Source of the DNA: Terriglobia bacterium
Lineage (GTDB): Bacteria; Acidobacteriota; Terriglobia; Terriglobales; Acidobacteriaceae
Length of the DNA stretch: 64,000 bases
Assembly: GCA_021324365.1 (NCBI GenBank)
Contig: JAJPJE010000041.1
Coordinates: forward strand, 46,058 to 110,057
Direction: 5' to 3'
The notes under the pieces are model-generated. The model saw only the letters and a list, made by a program, of their open reading frames with translations. It had not been told where the DNA came from and did not search any database. A program made the translations under genes and the position numbers. Position 1 is the stretch's first letter, and the number at the start of each line of letters is the position of its first letter. Shown in pieces: positions 42,822 to 52,927 of this stretch.

Positions 42822-44938
42822 GCTGATGCCCCTATGCCTTCAGCTTTTACCGGCGTTTGAGCAGCAGGAGAAAGCCGCATTCGTCCAAGTCGCTCAACAA
42901 CAGCCGTAAGATTCAGGATGAGGACTACTGTTCCATCTCCCAGGATCGAAGCTCCACTGACGAGTTCCGTCGATACCAGGTTGTCCTGAATCGCCTTGAT
43001 GACCAGTTCTTCCTCGCCAACCAGGCGGTTTACAACCAGCCCAAACTTTCGGTCGCCCAGGCCGACAATCACGATGAAGAATTTGTTAGAAGTACCCTGG
43101 CCGCCGGGAACCAGTTCGCTGACGCGTACCAGCGTGATCAGTTGCTCCCGCAGTCGCAGGACTTCTGCGTTGTCAACGATATGTACGCTCTGCTCGGTTG
43201 CGCGCGTGATCTCGATGACCGAACTCAGCGGAACCGCAAAAATGCGTGTTCCGACGCGGAATAGCAGTGCTTTGATAATGGCAAGTGTGAGGGGCAGTGT
43301 GAGCCGGAACGTAGTACCCACTCCTGGGGCGCTGTCGATCGTGATCGTTCCCTTTAAACGCGCTAGTGTGTTGCGGACGACGTCCATCCCTACGCCACGC
43401 CCCGAAATTTCCGTCACGCGTTCTGCCGTTGTCACTCCCGATTCGAAAACCAGTTCTGCTTTCTCTGCGTCGTTTAAGCGGCTTGCCTGCTCTGCTGTAA
43501 TGACACCGTTCTCGATGGCTTTCGCGACAACTCGCTCAATATTCAGACCACGGCCATCATCGGTGACTTCCAGCACAACATGATTGGCCTGGTGATAGGC
43601 GTTCAAACGGATAATGCCCTGCGCCTGCTTTCCGGCGGCAATGCGCTCTTGCGGTGTTTCGATGCCATGATCAGCTGCGTTACGCACGAGGTGGGCTAGT
43701 GGTTCGGCCAGCGCATCCAGTATGCCTTTGTCGAGATCGGTGTCGGCGCCGCTTACCGTCATGACGATGTCCTTGCCGCACGCCTTTGCCGTATCACGGA
43801 CGAGGCGAGGGAAGCGGCGAAACAACTGATCGACAGGTACCATTCGGATCTTCATCACCGAGCGCTGTAACGCGTTCAGGACCTGCGACTGCTGTGCCAT
43901 CGTGTCCAGCAGTTGCGTGCGTAAAGGATCTTTGGGGAAGCGCCTTCCAAATTCTGAGATGCTCTGGTAGAGCATCGATTTTCCGATGATCAACTCGCCA
44001 ACGAGGTTCATCACCGCATCGATTCGTTCCGCGTCGACGCGAAGCGTGTCAGACCCATTTGTCGAAGTGGAGGGTCTCTTTGTCACGCTCTGTTTCGCCT
44101 CGAGATTTGTCCCGGTCGCCAGTGGCGTCGGTTCTGATTCGGTAATACCAAGTACGTCCTGCTCGGTCTCGGAATCCTCGTCGTCTTCATCTTCCAGGAT
44201 CGCTGCAACCGGTTCCCACAGTGCAATCACTACACGGGACACGACCGCAGGTATATGCAACTTCTGCTCGAGCGTCTGTGGCGGAAGGGATGTGGCTACC
44301 GCGAATTCCATGACGTCCGGCATGGTATTGGGAGTGGCGTCTTCCGGATGTTGCGCCAGCACCGTTCCTGCCTGTTGCAGTACGTTCTGAATCAATTGGA
44401 GTGCCGCTCCGCGCATCGGGCACTGCGGATCGACACAAACCGCCACACTGTAGACCGGACGACCCCGATTGATGGCGTCGTTCATCCGCGCGCGATCGTA
44501 CTCTGACCATTCAAATCGTGGCTTGAAATCGGCGCTGCTATTCGCATTCGGCGAGGCGAGCAGCTCGGCCACCATTTTGCGCAGCGGATCGCCGTCAGGA
44601 GGTTGCAAGTTTCCTCGATAGGCGGCCAGCATCGCATCGAACATGTCTGCGGCGCTTAAGACAATTTCCGCGAGTGCGTTGCCTTTTGCGGCGGCCATTT
44701 CGGGCGTGAGCACGTCTTCCAGCGTGTGTGAAAGCTCACTCAACTCGCGATAGCCACAGGCGGCGGAGTCGCCCTTCAACGTATGAACCGTACGGCGAAT
44801 TCCGCGCACAATCTCCGTATCCCCGGGGTGTTGCTCCAATTGGAGTCCCTGGTCGTTTAACGCCTGCAGCAGTTCCTGCGCGCTCTCAAAGAAGAGCTGG
44901 CGGAGCTCTGCAGCACGTTCATCCGAGAAGAAACTCAC
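42818..44938 (-). CDS. cheA: CheA histidine kinase, second copy
   Basis: The 706-residue kinase has a P1 Hpt domain (His52 in RRTVHTLKGDSAACG), a P2-like region around 150-250, P3 dimerisation, an HATPase (LAHLVRNAADHGIETPQER, TDDGRGLNIE, SGRGVGMDVVRNTL) and a CheW-like P5 ending LILNLTAVVERLG. This is the classic CheA order, unlike the hybrid kinase in cluster 1. It overlaps cheB and cheR by 4 bp each. Confidence 0.94.
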   Translation of the reverse strand: MSFFSDERAAELRQLFFESAQELLQALNDQGLQLEQHPGDTEIVRGIRRTVHTLKGDSAACGYRELSELSHTLEDVLTPEMAAAKGNALAEIVLSAADMFDAMLAAYRGNLQPPDGDPLRKMVAELLASPNANSSADFKPRFEWSEYDRARMNDAINRGRPVYSVAVCVDPQCPMRGAALQLIQNVLQQAGTVLAQHPEDATPNTMPDVMEFAVATSLPPQTLEQKLHIPAVVSRVVIALWEPVAAILEDEDDEDSETEQDVLGITESEPTPLATGTNLEAKQSVTKRPSTSTNGSDTLRVDAERIDAVMNLVGELIIGKSMLYQSISEFGRRFPKDPLRTQLLDTMAQQSQVLNALQRSVMKIRMVPVDQLFRRFPRLVRDTAKACGKDIVMTVSGADTDLDKGILDALAEPLAHLVRNAADHGIETPQERIAAGKQAQGIIRLNAYHQANHVVLEVTDDGRGLNIERVVAKAIENGVITAEQASRLNDAEKAELVFESGVTTAERVTEISGRGVGMDVVRNTLARLKGTITIDSAPGVGTTFRLTLPLTLAIIKALLFRVGTRIFAVPLSSVIEITRATEQSVHIVDNAEVLRLREQLITLVRVSELVPGGQGTSNKFFIVIVGLGDRKFGLVVNRLVGEEELVIKAIQDNLVSTELVSGASILGDGTVVLILNLTAVVERLGRMRLSPAAQTPVKAEGIGASA

Positions 44939-45834
44939 AGCTCCACCTCGAGTCGTTGGTATGCGGTTCCATTATTCTGGTGAACCATCTTGAAGCGATC
45001 GGTCAAACCAAAGAGGCTTTCTGCGTGTCCAACGAAAAGGTACCCATCTGCGTTCAAGCAACGATAGAACTTGTCAATCAAGCGCTTCTGCTCGGCTTCG
45101 TCGAAGTAGATCATCACGTTGCGGCAGAAGATGAAGTCGTTACGCTGCGGCAGGAATTCCGTTTTCAGATTGTGGAAATCGAACTGAACTAGCTCGCGAA
45201 CGTTTTTCTTAATTTTGTACGTGTCGCCGATCTTGTCGAAATAACGCAGCCGATACATATAGTCGATCGGCTCCATCTGCTGTTCGGTATAGACGCCTTC
45301 TTGCGCGGTGCGCAGTGCAGAGTAACTGATGTCTGACGCAACAATTTCCACCCGCCACGGCGGAGGAATCAGCGGCTTTGGTGTCGGCATGTCGAAGGGC
45401 AATGGGTTGCGCAGGTAGTAGTACGCGAGCGCATCGCAAATCTGCATGGCCAACGTGTAGGGTTCCTGGCCGGTAGAACATCCCGCGCTCCACACGCGTA
45501 TCGTCCAATCCCGGCGATCCTGCTTCCGGTGCAGCATGTCTTCCAGAATTGTTTTTTGGAACAGCTCAAGCTGCGGTTTGTTCCGGAAAAAGCTGGTCTC
45601 GTTTACCGTGAGGATTTCGAGCAATGCCGAAAGCTCAGCCCTGCCTTCCCGGCTGGTGAGCAGACGGTAATAGCTGTAAAAGGAATCTAACCGGCAGGCC
45701 TTCAGGCGGCGTTGCAGGCGGTCCTGTAGAAAATGAGCGCGTCGCTCATCGAAATACATGCCGCATTCCTGGTACACCAGTGTCTGCAGCAGTTTCAGTT
45801 CTGGCTCAGTGAGCTGGATGGACGATGTCGCCAT
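44935..45834 (-). CDS. cheR: CheR methyltransferase, second copy
   Basis: The product begins at MATSSIQLTEPELKLL (ATG 45834); an in-frame start at 45846 is also possible. It has the N-terminal helical domain (TVNETSFFRNKPQLELFQKT), the SAM-binding IRVWSAGCSTGQEPYTLAMQ, and FIFCRNVMIYFDEAEQKRL. Chemoreceptor methylation in the second array is its role. A region of PMPTP-like prolines (PLPFDMPTPKPLIPPPW) inserts in the catalytic domain. It overlaps the cheA start. Confidence 0.92.
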   Translation of the reverse strand: MATSSIQLTEPELKLLQTLVYQECGMYFDERRAHFLQDRLQRRLKACRLDSFYSYYRLLTSREGRAELSALLEILTVNETSFFRNKPQLELFQKTILEDMLHRKQDRRDWTIRVWSAGCSTGQEPYTLAMQICDALAYYYLRNPLPFDMPTPKPLIPPPWRVEIVASDISYSALRTAQEGVYTEQQMEPIDYMYRLRYFDKIGDTYKIKKNVRELVQFDFHNLKTEFLPQRNDFIFCRNVMIYFDEAEQKRLIDKFYRCLNADGYLFVGHAESLFGLTDRFKMVHQNNGTAYQRLEVEL

Positions 45835-45937
45835 GCCTTCTCGCAATCCGTAAATAATCGAAATGGTTTACTTGCATTCGGGCGACCGGCTCTTTTGTGC
45901 CTTTTCGCCCACCCGACCCGCTACAGCGGGACTCGCT

Positions 45938-46411
45938 TTAACTTGCTGCGGCTTCTTCCAAAGCCTCGCCAATGCGGCGCAGTTCGCCCCGCGTGAGCAC
46001 TTTCTGCAAATCCACCAGGATGATCAAACGATTATTCAGCTTGCCCACCCCAGTGACATACGTGATCTCATTTTCAGCGAAGACATTCGGCGGCGGCTCG
46101 ACCTGCGCGACCGGCAGTTTCATGACCTCTGATGCCGCGTCCACTATCAAGCCGACGAGCTTGCCCGAGTTCTCCACCACGATCACACGATTCTTTTTGT
46201 GCGGTTGGATTTCCTTTTCACCAAACCGCTTGCGTAAGTCGACGACTGATATGATCTTGCCGCGCAGGTTGATCACGCCCTCCACGAATTCCGGGGTTTC
46301 CGGAACCTGCGTGATATCCGGTACGCGGACGATCTCGTGTACCAAAGAGACGGGAACGCCATAGGTCTCGCTCCCGATCTTGAAACCAACGATATGGAGG
46401 TCGTTATTCAT
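45938..46411 (-). CDS. cheW: CheW adaptor of the second chemosensory array
   Basis: This 157-residue CheW has a canonical core: GFKIGSETYGVPVSLVHEIV, then FVEGVINLRGKIISVVDLRK (intact NLRG) and a C-terminal VGKLNNRLIILVDLQKVLT. It couples the receptor at 46424-48466 to CheA2. The ATG at 46411 follows an AGG-like site, and the receptor gene ends 12 bp upstream, so both are on one transcript. A 90-bp gap separates it from cheR. Confidence 0.93.
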   Translation of the reverse strand: MNNDLHIVGFKIGSETYGVPVSLVHEIVRVPDITQVPETPEFVEGVINLRGKIISVVDLRKRFGEKEIQPHKKNRVIVVENSGKLVGLIVDAASEVMKLPVAQVEPPPNVFAENEITYVTGVGKLNNRLIILVDLQKVLTRGELRRIGEALEEAAAS

Positions 46412-46423
46412 GAAAAACCTCCG

Positions 46424-48466
46424 TCACTGTCTGGAGAACGCAAAGGCAGCGGTTTGTTCCTTGTTGTTGTTGTTGGAGCCGTTTCCGTTGCCGTATCCGT
46501 CTCCGTTTGTAAGGCCGGCGTAATCGAAAGCATTTGCACTTGTCCGGCGTTGTTGGGTCTGCTCCAGGGTAAAGCGATCCATGCTCTCCATCATCATGCG
46601 AGACATTTTGGTCATCTGTTCAGCGGAAGCGGCAAGTTCGGTCGAACCCGATGTGAATTGCTGTACCAGCTCGCGCATCCGCTCCATTGCCATTACGACG
46701 GCTTGTGCGCCCGAAGCCTGCTCTTCGACTGCCGAATTGATTTCATGTGTGATTTCGTTCAGCCGCGTAGTGGCTTTGGCGATCTGCGATGAGCCGTGCG
46801 ACTGCTCATTCGTGGCGGCGCCAATTTCCTGCGCGAACTTGAACACTTCCGTTACCACGTTCGAGATCTTCTTCAGAGCGTTGTTCAGATCGGTGCCGAG
46901 AGACAGGCCTTCATTCACAATGTTCGTACTCTTGTCCATATTCTCGACTGCACGGCGTGCTTCCTTCTGCATACTCTGGATCAGCTCGGAAATTTCCTTC
47001 GTGGACTGAGCCGACTTCTCGGCGAGCTTCCGGACTTCATCCGCCACCACGGCGAAGCCAAGACCGTGCTCACCTGCTCGAGCAGCCTCGATAGCAGCAT
47101 TCAATGCAAGCAAATTTGTTTGCTCGGCCATATCGTCGATTACCTCGATGATCTTGCCGATATCGTCAGCACGATGGCCGAGGACGTCGATGATTTCCGC
47201 CGAGGACTGAATGGAGTTGTTGATCCGGTTCAGGCCGTCGGTCGTCTTCTGCATTGTTCCAATGCCGCTCTGCACTTCTTCGCGGGACCGCTGCGAAATG
47301 TCGAGCAGGACTTTGGCGGTATCGGCAACGCGCTGAATCGAGGCCACCATCTCGTCGATCGAGGAGGACGTCTCGCTTACGCTCGAAGCCTGCATCTGCG
47401 TGTTCTTGACCATGTTCTGCACGTTGACGCTCATCTCATGCATAGTGCTGGTCACTTCATCAATCGAAGACGACGCCTGGACGCTGAGCTTGGCCGACTC
47501 TTCCGAAGCTGAGGCCACCTGGCTCGCTCCGCTGGAAACTTGTGAAGCACTGTCGCGCGTGCCGCTGACCATAGTGCGGAGGCCTTCCACCATTCGCATG
47601 AAGGCCAGGGCCAGGGTGTCGCGTCCCGATCGTGGGCGAACCTGGACGGTTAAGTCGCCGCGGGCAATCGCTTCGGAAACCGAGGCCATTTCGCGCAGAT
47701 AGCCGACCATGTTGGAGAAGCTGCGCCCGAGTTGGCCGATCTCGTCCTGGCGTTGAATATCAATCTGGTGCTCAAGATCTCCCGAGTCGCCGATCTCCCG
47801 CGCCACACCCATCAGGTGGCTCAGTGGTTCCGTAATAGATTTCGCGGTTTTGAAGGCGACAACGATTCCGACGCCGAGCGCGATGAATGTTCCAATAATC
47901 GTGATTGCTAGCGTGATGTTGCCGGCAAAACTGTCACTTTTCTGTTCGTCATCTAATTGCTTTTGGTTCAGCTGCTCAAGTTGATCGATGACTTGAGCGG
48001 AATTTCGAGTAAAGGAGCCGGGGTCGAGCTGCAGATATTGAATCTGTAAATCAGCTACGGTCGCATTGCCACTATCAACTTGCTTGCGTTTTTCAAGCAG
48101 GGGGCGAGCAAATCCGTTCTCCCATTGCGTCTCGCTATCACCGAGCCTCGTCAAAAGCGTGCGCTGCTGATCGGAGTTCACTTTGCTGGCCGTCTCGCGA
48201 ATCAGGTCCTGGGCTTTGCGGATGCCGTCGATCATATTGGTAACTTCTCGCGAGTCTCCGCTGAGCAGATAGTTAGCCAGGTATTGGCGATTCTCCATGA
48301 TCTGATTACGGATCTTCTTGGTCGCCTGCCCCAGGTCCCACGCGTGTGTAGCCGAATCCCGGGCCGCATGCTCGCGTTCGACCGCGATAATATTTACCAG
48401 GCAGAGAACCACCACCGCCGCCAGGATGATTCCAAAATTGATGTACAGCCGCTTGCTGATTGTCAT
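46424..48466 (-). CDS. Methyl-accepting chemotaxis protein with a four-helix-bundle-sized periplasmic region
   Basis: The 680-residue receptor has TM1 at residues ~11-28, a periplasmic helical region of about 155 residues (~29-182) with conserved-looking LxNYLLSGD, and TM2 at ~183-206. HAMP follows ([17 protein letters not shown]) and the signalling tip has [20 protein letters not shown] and [17 protein letters not shown]. The periplasmic size and helical content fit a 4HB_MCP-type sensor. The C-terminus is Gly/Asn-rich ([18 protein letters not shown]), unlike a CheR/CheB-tethering pentapeptide. It is the first gene of operon 2. Confidence 0.93.
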   Translation of the reverse strand: MTISKRLYINFGIILAAVVVLCLVNIIAVEREHAARDSATHAWDLGQATKKIRNQIMENRQYLANYLLSGDSREVTNMIDGIRKAQDLIRETASKVNSDQQRTLLTRLGDSETQWENGFARPLLEKRKQVDSGNATVADLQIQYLQLDPGSFTRNSAQVIDQLEQLNQKQLDDEQKSDSFAGNITLAITIIGTFIALGVGIVVAFKTAKSITEPLSHLMGVAREIGDSGDLEHQIDIQRQDEIGQLGRSFSNMVGYLREMASVSEAIARGDLTVQVRPRSGRDTLALAFMRMVEGLRTMVSGTRDSASQVSSGASQVASASEESAKLSVQASSSIDEVTSTMHEMSVNVQNMVKNTQMQASSVSETSSSIDEMVASIQRVADTAKVLLDISQRSREEVQSGIGTMQKTTDGLNRINNSIQSSAEIIDVLGHRADDIGKIIEVIDDMAEQTNLLALNAAIEAARAGEHGLGFAVVADEVRKLAEKSAQSTKEISELIQSMQKEARRAVENMDKSTNIVNEGLSLGTDLNNALKKISNVVTEVFKFAQEIGAATNEQSHGSSQIAKATTRLNEITHEINSAVEEQASGAQAVVMAMERMRELVQQFTSGSTELAASAEQMTKMSRMMMESMDRFTLEQTQQRRTSANAFDYAGLTNGDGYGNGNGSNNNNKEQTAAFAFSRQ

Positions 48467-48528
48467 CGCTTCTCGCCTCCGCCAGTTCGCGCGATGGTTA
48501 TCGCCCTCAGTTGGCTTTGCTACGGGTA

Positions 48529-48888
48529 TTACTCTGCGCCGGCAAAGGTGAACTCCACCGTGGTGGTCGTTTCCTCAGAAGCCGGTTCGTACTTCCACTT
48601 CTTTACCGCCTCTACCGATGGTTCGATCAGAAGAGGATGGCCGCCCAACGGCTTTACGCTCTTTACATTGCCGTTCGGAGCGATCACGATCATGACCCTG
48701 ACCTTCCCAGTTACGTTCATGCGCCGCGCCAGATCCGGATAATCCGGGCTAATCTTGATTCGTACCTTGCGGTCTTCCTCTGACCAGGCCCGATTGGGAG
48801 CAACCGCTGTCCCCGCCACTAACGCCAGAATTGCAACTATGAAGACTCGACGAAATGAAGTTGTGAACACAGCTCCTCCTGAGCTCAC
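48529..48888 (-). CDS. TonB C-terminal-domain protein with signal sequence
   Basis: The 119-residue protein has an N-terminal signal ([18 protein letters not shown]) and a single TonB-C domain: [40 protein letters not shown] and [20 protein letters not shown]. There is no Pro-rich spacer, so it would be a short periplasmic or anchored TonB-C protein rather than a full energy transducer. It lies 62 bp upstream of the receptor gene on the same strand and may be the first gene of the operon. Confidence 0.82.
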   Translation of the reverse strand: MSSGGAVFTTSFRRVFIVAILALVAGTAVAPNRAWSEEDRKVRIKISPDYPDLARRMNVTGKVRVMIVIAPNGNVKSVKPLGGHPLLIEPSVEAVKKWKYEPASEETTTTVEFTFAGAE

Positions 48889-49199
48889 ACAAAGAGAGTC
48901 ATGAGAGACAATGCAAAGCGGCTGCCAGCTTGGGACGACAGTGCGGCACTTGCGGGAATTGAAGGTAAGTAACTGAAAACTAGTATGTTAGATGGAATAT
49001 TCTGGTCTGCCCGGGCAACGACATCGCGCCAATATCACCCTGATTCGTCTCATTCCATCGTCATCTTTTGACATTCCATCTCAAGCTGAGAATCGTCTCG
49101 CGTTACCCCTTGGGCGACCCCGAGGGTAAATACCTTGACTCAAAATGAGATTGCAGAGTACTTTGCGGTTTCCGCCCTGCAGTTTGGGACCTTTGCGCC
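48889..49199. other. Divergent intergenic region before the sensor kinase
   Basis: This 311-bp stretch lies between the minus-strand TonB-C gene and the plus-strand kinase. It contains CTCAAGCTGAG-type inverted sequences (49080-49090) and a TTGACT at 49135-49140 with only a poor -10 candidate 18 bp downstream. No gene is supported here. Confidence 0.4.
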
Positions 49200-52100
49200 A
49201 TGAGTGCCGGCCACAAAGCGCAGTTGTCTACACCATTGTCTTCAGAGCAATCCTTACAGCGTCTCCTGCTGGAATTATCGGAAGCCATGGCGCGCGGCGA
49301 GGACCTGATCCAATGCTTTGTCTCGCGTTTGGGACAATTGCTGCCCGCCGAAACCGTGCTGTTGCTCCAAAGAGCCGGCAGTCACTATGTCGCCGCGGCG
49401 GTTCGCTCCAGCAGCAAAGAAACTGAACTCAGAATCGGCCAGGCGTTCCAAGACGGCCGTGCTGCCGTTCTGGCGCATTTGGCCGATCAGGCTATTGCCG
49501 CCGGAAGCAGTATTGTCGTGACAGTGAGCAGCCTCACTATTCCCGCGGACTTTGTATTTCCGTCCGGTGAGATTCTCGTCGTGCCTATGCATGTTCGCCA
49601 GCAAATGGGGGTTTTGTTGGTGCATGCCCGCCAGTCGGGTGCGTTTTCCGAGCGGGAGAAGAATCTCGCATCGGTGATTGCCGGCTTTGCTGGCCTGGCA
49701 TTGGCGAACGCCGATCTCTACGCAACCGCAACCGAGCGGTCTCGCGAACTGCAGCAACTTCTGGAGATCACTTCGGAGTTGAGCGTTGTCGCCGACATGG
49801 ACGAATTCTTTCGCAAGTTCGTGGTGCGAGCCGCGGAGTTTCTGTCTTTCACCCGGGCTGCCATCGGACTGGTGGAAGGAAACCATTGTGTTATCCGCTG
49901 GATGGCGGAGAAGGGAACAGCCAGGCCAACGAACCTGCGTCTCGCCGAGGCATTCTCGAAGCGCATGCTCGCCAGCGCAGAACCGATCTACAGCGATAAT
50001 GCCTCGAATCTGCCGGATTTGGATGCCCACACCGCCGCCCAATTGAGCATCAGGCAGTACCTTTCGGTACCCTTGCTGGATGGGGGGCGCCACCCGATCG
50101 GCCTCCTAGCCGTCTTCGACCGGCGTGATGAGGCTGCCATCTCGAGCGAAGACATGCGCCGGGCGAAAGCGCTGGCCGCAGAAGTCGCGGTCGTATTGGA
50201 AGCAGCGCACAACCTGCACGTTTCTGAACAGCACCGCAAACGCTCCGAGGACTTGATGAACTTGGCGCTGGAGCTGAATTCTTCGCTGCGCCTGCCGGAG
50301 TTTGTCCGAAGTTTTACACGACGTGCAGCGGAGATGCTGGGTGCCCGCGTTTCTTTGTTGGCGCTTGCTCAACGCACATCCGTGGAAGTGGTGGTCGTTC
50401 ACGATGATCTCAAGAGCCTCGATCGCGGTATGGTACGCCGCCTGAATGTTGCGCTGACGGACCTTGCCGCACAGTCCAACGAACCTATCAGTTCCGGGTC
50501 GGCGGACACATTGATCGGCTCCTCACTGGCAGCAGCCCTCGGCTGGAATGAGCTGACGCTAGCCCGGTTGCGCGGCAGCGACAACGAGTTAATCGGAATC
50601 CTCTGCTTAATCGATCGTACGGAGAAGCTTTCTACCGTCGATCACAATTTAATCAAGGCGCTGTCGGCGCACGCCTCCGTGGCCCTGGAGAACTCACGCC
50701 TGTTTACCAGGATGGACCAGGCGAATCGCCATTGGGTCGAAATTTTCGATTCCATTACGGACTTCATCGTCGTACACGACGAAACTAACAACGTTCTGAG
50801 AGTGAATCGCAGCCTCGCTGATTTCATCGGCGTACGACCTGCCGAATTGATCGGCATCAGCATGCGGGCGCTGGTTGCGATGGCGGCCGATAGCAGCACC
50901 CAGCCGTGTCCCTTCTGCCGTGTTGGCCTTGATGGAGCCGATGAATACATTCATCCGGTCCTCGAACGCACGTACCTGGTTTCGACATCGCGAATTCACG
51001 GTTCACTCAACGAAGGTTTTCAGACCATCCATGTTCTAAAAGACATCACCGATCGCCGCGAGGCCGAGCGCCGTTATCGCGAGCTGTTCGATACCATCCA
51101 GGAGGGGCTGTTCTTCTCTACGCCGGAGGGGCGGTTCATCGAAGTCAATGACGCGCTAGTGCGAATGCTTGGCTATGACAATCGAGAAGAGTTACTGCAC
51201 ATTGACATAACCACTCAACTCTATCTCTCTCCGCCGCAGCGAGACCAGTTCCGGCGGGAAATCGAAAGAACCGGGACGCTGCGAAATTTCGAAGAAACAT
51301 TGCGCCGCAAAGATGGATCACTGATTCATACCCTCCAGAATGCCTTTGCAGTGCGCGATTCTCAAGGGCGCACGATCCAGTACCGCGGATTAATTCTCGA
51401 CGTAACCGAACAAAAAGTGTTCCAGGTGGAATTGCAGCGGCAGCGCGACTTCAATAGCAAAATCCTGAATGCTACCCAGAGCATGATCCTCGTCGTAGAT
51501 ACGGCAGGCCTTATCAGTTACGCAAACCGGCGTTGTTTTGAGGCTGGCGGCTATCGGCACGAACAGCTTCTCGGTTCGCGCTTATCCGACCTGGTACCTC
51601 CGCAGAAGCGCGACGGGTTCGTGGAAGCACTGGAGAGCACGATTCAAGGTCACCAGGTCGACAACCTCGAGATGCCAATCCTGCTTGGGCGCGGACGAGC
51701 GGCACAGTTCGCGGTAAACATGAGTCCGATGCGCGATGAGAGCGGTGCGGTCACGAGCATAGTGGTGGTAATGACCGATATCACGGACGCCGCGATGTTG
51801 CAGGCCAAACTCATGCACACCGAGAAGATGGCTGCCGTGGGCCAGTTGGTTTCGGGTGTGGCGCACGAGGTAAATAACCCATTGACCGCGATCCTCGGCT
51901 TCGCGGATTTGCTGAACGACCATCCTGATGTCCCCGAATTTGCCAAGGCGGACCTTCGCGTAATCCTTGAAGAAGCACAGCGCACAAAACAGATTGTGCA
52001 GAACTTGCTCAGCTTTGCTCGCCAGATGCCGCCGCAGCGTAAGCCTCTGCGCGTTAATGCAATCCTGCGTCAGACGCTCGCACTCAGGGCGTACGATCTT

Positions 52101-52529
52101 TCCAACCGCGGTGTGCGCATTGTGGAGAAGTTTGATCCGGAACTGCCCGAGGTTGTGGGCGACGGACACCAGATTCAGCAGGTATTCCTGAACATTCTCA
52201 ACAATGCCTACGATGCCGTGAACGAAAGTAGCGGTCCCGGTCAGATCGAAATTGAAACATCGCACGCGAACGGCTTTGCCGAGATCATCTTCCGGGACAA
52301 CGGTCCGGGAATCACTTATCCGGAGCGCATCTTCGATCCGTTTTTCACGACGAAGGAAGTAGGCAAGGGTACTGGGCTTGGGCTCAGCATCTGCTATGGC
52401 ATCGTTCGCGAACATGCGGGCGAGATCCTGTGCCACAACAACCCGGATAGCCCGGGTGCGGTTTTCACGGTTCGACTACCGCTCGCTTCTGAACGTGTAC
52501 CGTCCCACGTTATGGGAGCCCTGAAATGA
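49200..52529 (+). CDS. Multi-GAF/PAS sensor histidine kinase
   Basis: This is an 1109-residue cytoplasmic sensor kinase; no membrane helix is seen. It appears to hold three GAF domains (about residues 20-170, 185-340 and 350-500), three PAS domains (about 505-625, 625-750 and 755-875) with a CPFC pair in the first, then HisKA (VSGVAHEVNNPLTAILGFAD, phosphoacceptor His in AHEVNNP) and an HATPase (NILNNAYDAV, DNGPGI, FFTTKEVGKGTGLGLS). It would sense small ligands or redox cues and phosphorylate the receivers encoded next. The stop overlaps the next ATG by 4 bp. Confidence 0.92.
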   Translation: MSAGHKAQLSTPLSSEQSLQRLLLELSEAMARGEDLIQCFVSRLGQLLPAETVLLLQRAGSHYVAAAVRSSSKETELRIGQAFQDGRAAVLAHLADQAIAAGSSIVVTVSSLTIPADFVFPSGEILVVPMHVRQQMGVLLVHARQSGAFSEREKNLASVIAGFAGLALANADLYATATERSRELQQLLEITSELSVVADMDEFFRKFVVRAAEFLSFTRAAIGLVEGNHCVIRWMAEKGTARPTNLRLAEAFSKRMLASAEPIYSDNASNLPDLDAHTAAQLSIRQYLSVPLLDGGRHPIGLLAVFDRRDEAAISSEDMRRAKALAAEVAVVLEAAHNLHVSEQHRKRSEDLMNLALELNSSLRLPEFVRSFTRRAAEMLGARVSLLALAQRTSVEVVVVHDDLKSLDRGMVRRLNVALTDLAAQSNEPISSGSADTLIGSSLAAALGWNELTLARLRGSDNELIGILCLIDRTEKLSTVDHNLIKALSAHASVALENSRLFTRMDQANRHWVEIFDSITDFIVVHDETNNVLRVNRSLADFIGVRPAELIGISMRALVAMAADSSTQPCPFCRVGLDGADEYIHPVLERTYLVSTSRIHGSLNEGFQTIHVLKDITDRREAERRYRELFDTIQEGLFFSTPEGRFIEVNDALVRMLGYDNREELLHIDITTQLYLSPPQRDQFRREIERTGTLRNFEETLRRKDGSLIHTLQNAFAVRDSQGRTIQYRGLILDVTEQKVFQVELQRQRDFNSKILNATQSMILVVDTAGLISYANRRCFEAGGYRHEQLLGSRLSDLVPPQKRDGFVEALESTIQGHQVDNLEMPILLGRGRAAQFAVNMSPMRDESGAVTSIVVVMTDITDAAMLQAKLMHTEKMAAVGQLVSGVAHEVNNPLTAILGFADLLNDHPDVPEFAKADLRVILEEAQRTKQIVQNLLSFARQMPPQRKPLRVNAILRQTLALRAYDLSNRGVRIVEKFDPELPEVVGDGHQIQQVFLNILNNAYDAVNESSGPGQIEIETSHANGFAEIIFRDNGPGITYPERIFDPFFTTKEVGKGTGLGLSICYGIVREHAGEILCHNNPDSPGAVFTVRLPLASERVPSHVMGALK

Positions 52530-52927
52530 GCTTTGCCTCGGCAGCAGCCCGCTCGCTTCCAATTCTGCTAATCGAAGACGAGCCGTCGGTGTTGTCTTTC
52601 GTACGAACGGCACTGGAAAGAACGGGCTACTCCGTAACCGCGGTTACAAGCGGAGCGCAGGCGTTGGAATTGCTTCAGTCCGGCGATTTCATGGGGATCG
52701 TTTCCGATATGCGCACGCCGGGAGGCGTCGATGGCTCGGATGTGCATGCATGGTTGTCGGCGAACCGCCCGGAATTGGTGTTGCGCCTTATTTTTATAAC
52801 CGGCGACATCGTGAATGAGGATACCGCTGCGACGCTGCGGCAGACGGGCGCACCCTGCGTAGAAAAGCCATTTCGTATTTCGCAACTGCTAGACGTGGTT
52901 CGTAAGGTCATGGGAACCCCGCAATGA
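52526..52927 (+). CDS. Stand-alone receiver domain
   Basis: This 133-residue response regulator has PILLIEDEPSVLSFV, phosphoacceptor D61 in IVSDMRTPGG and Lys in CVEKPFRISQ. It lies between the sensor kinase and the NtrC-like regulator with 4-bp overlaps at both ends, so it is probably a phosphate-sharing partner or sink in that pathway. It has no output domain. Confidence 0.9.
   Translation: MSFASAAARSLPILLIEDEPSVLSFVRTALERTGYSVTAVTSGAQALELLQSGDFMGIVSDMRTPGGVDGSDVHAWLSANRPELVLRLIFITGDIVNEDTAATLRQTGAPCVEKPFRISQLLDVVRKVMGTPQ

Noticed and set aside
48951..48970. GC-rich GGCACTTGC-like sequence considered as a sigma-54 promoter for the sensor kinase
   Set aside because: The GG and GC elements are not at the required 10-bp spacing.
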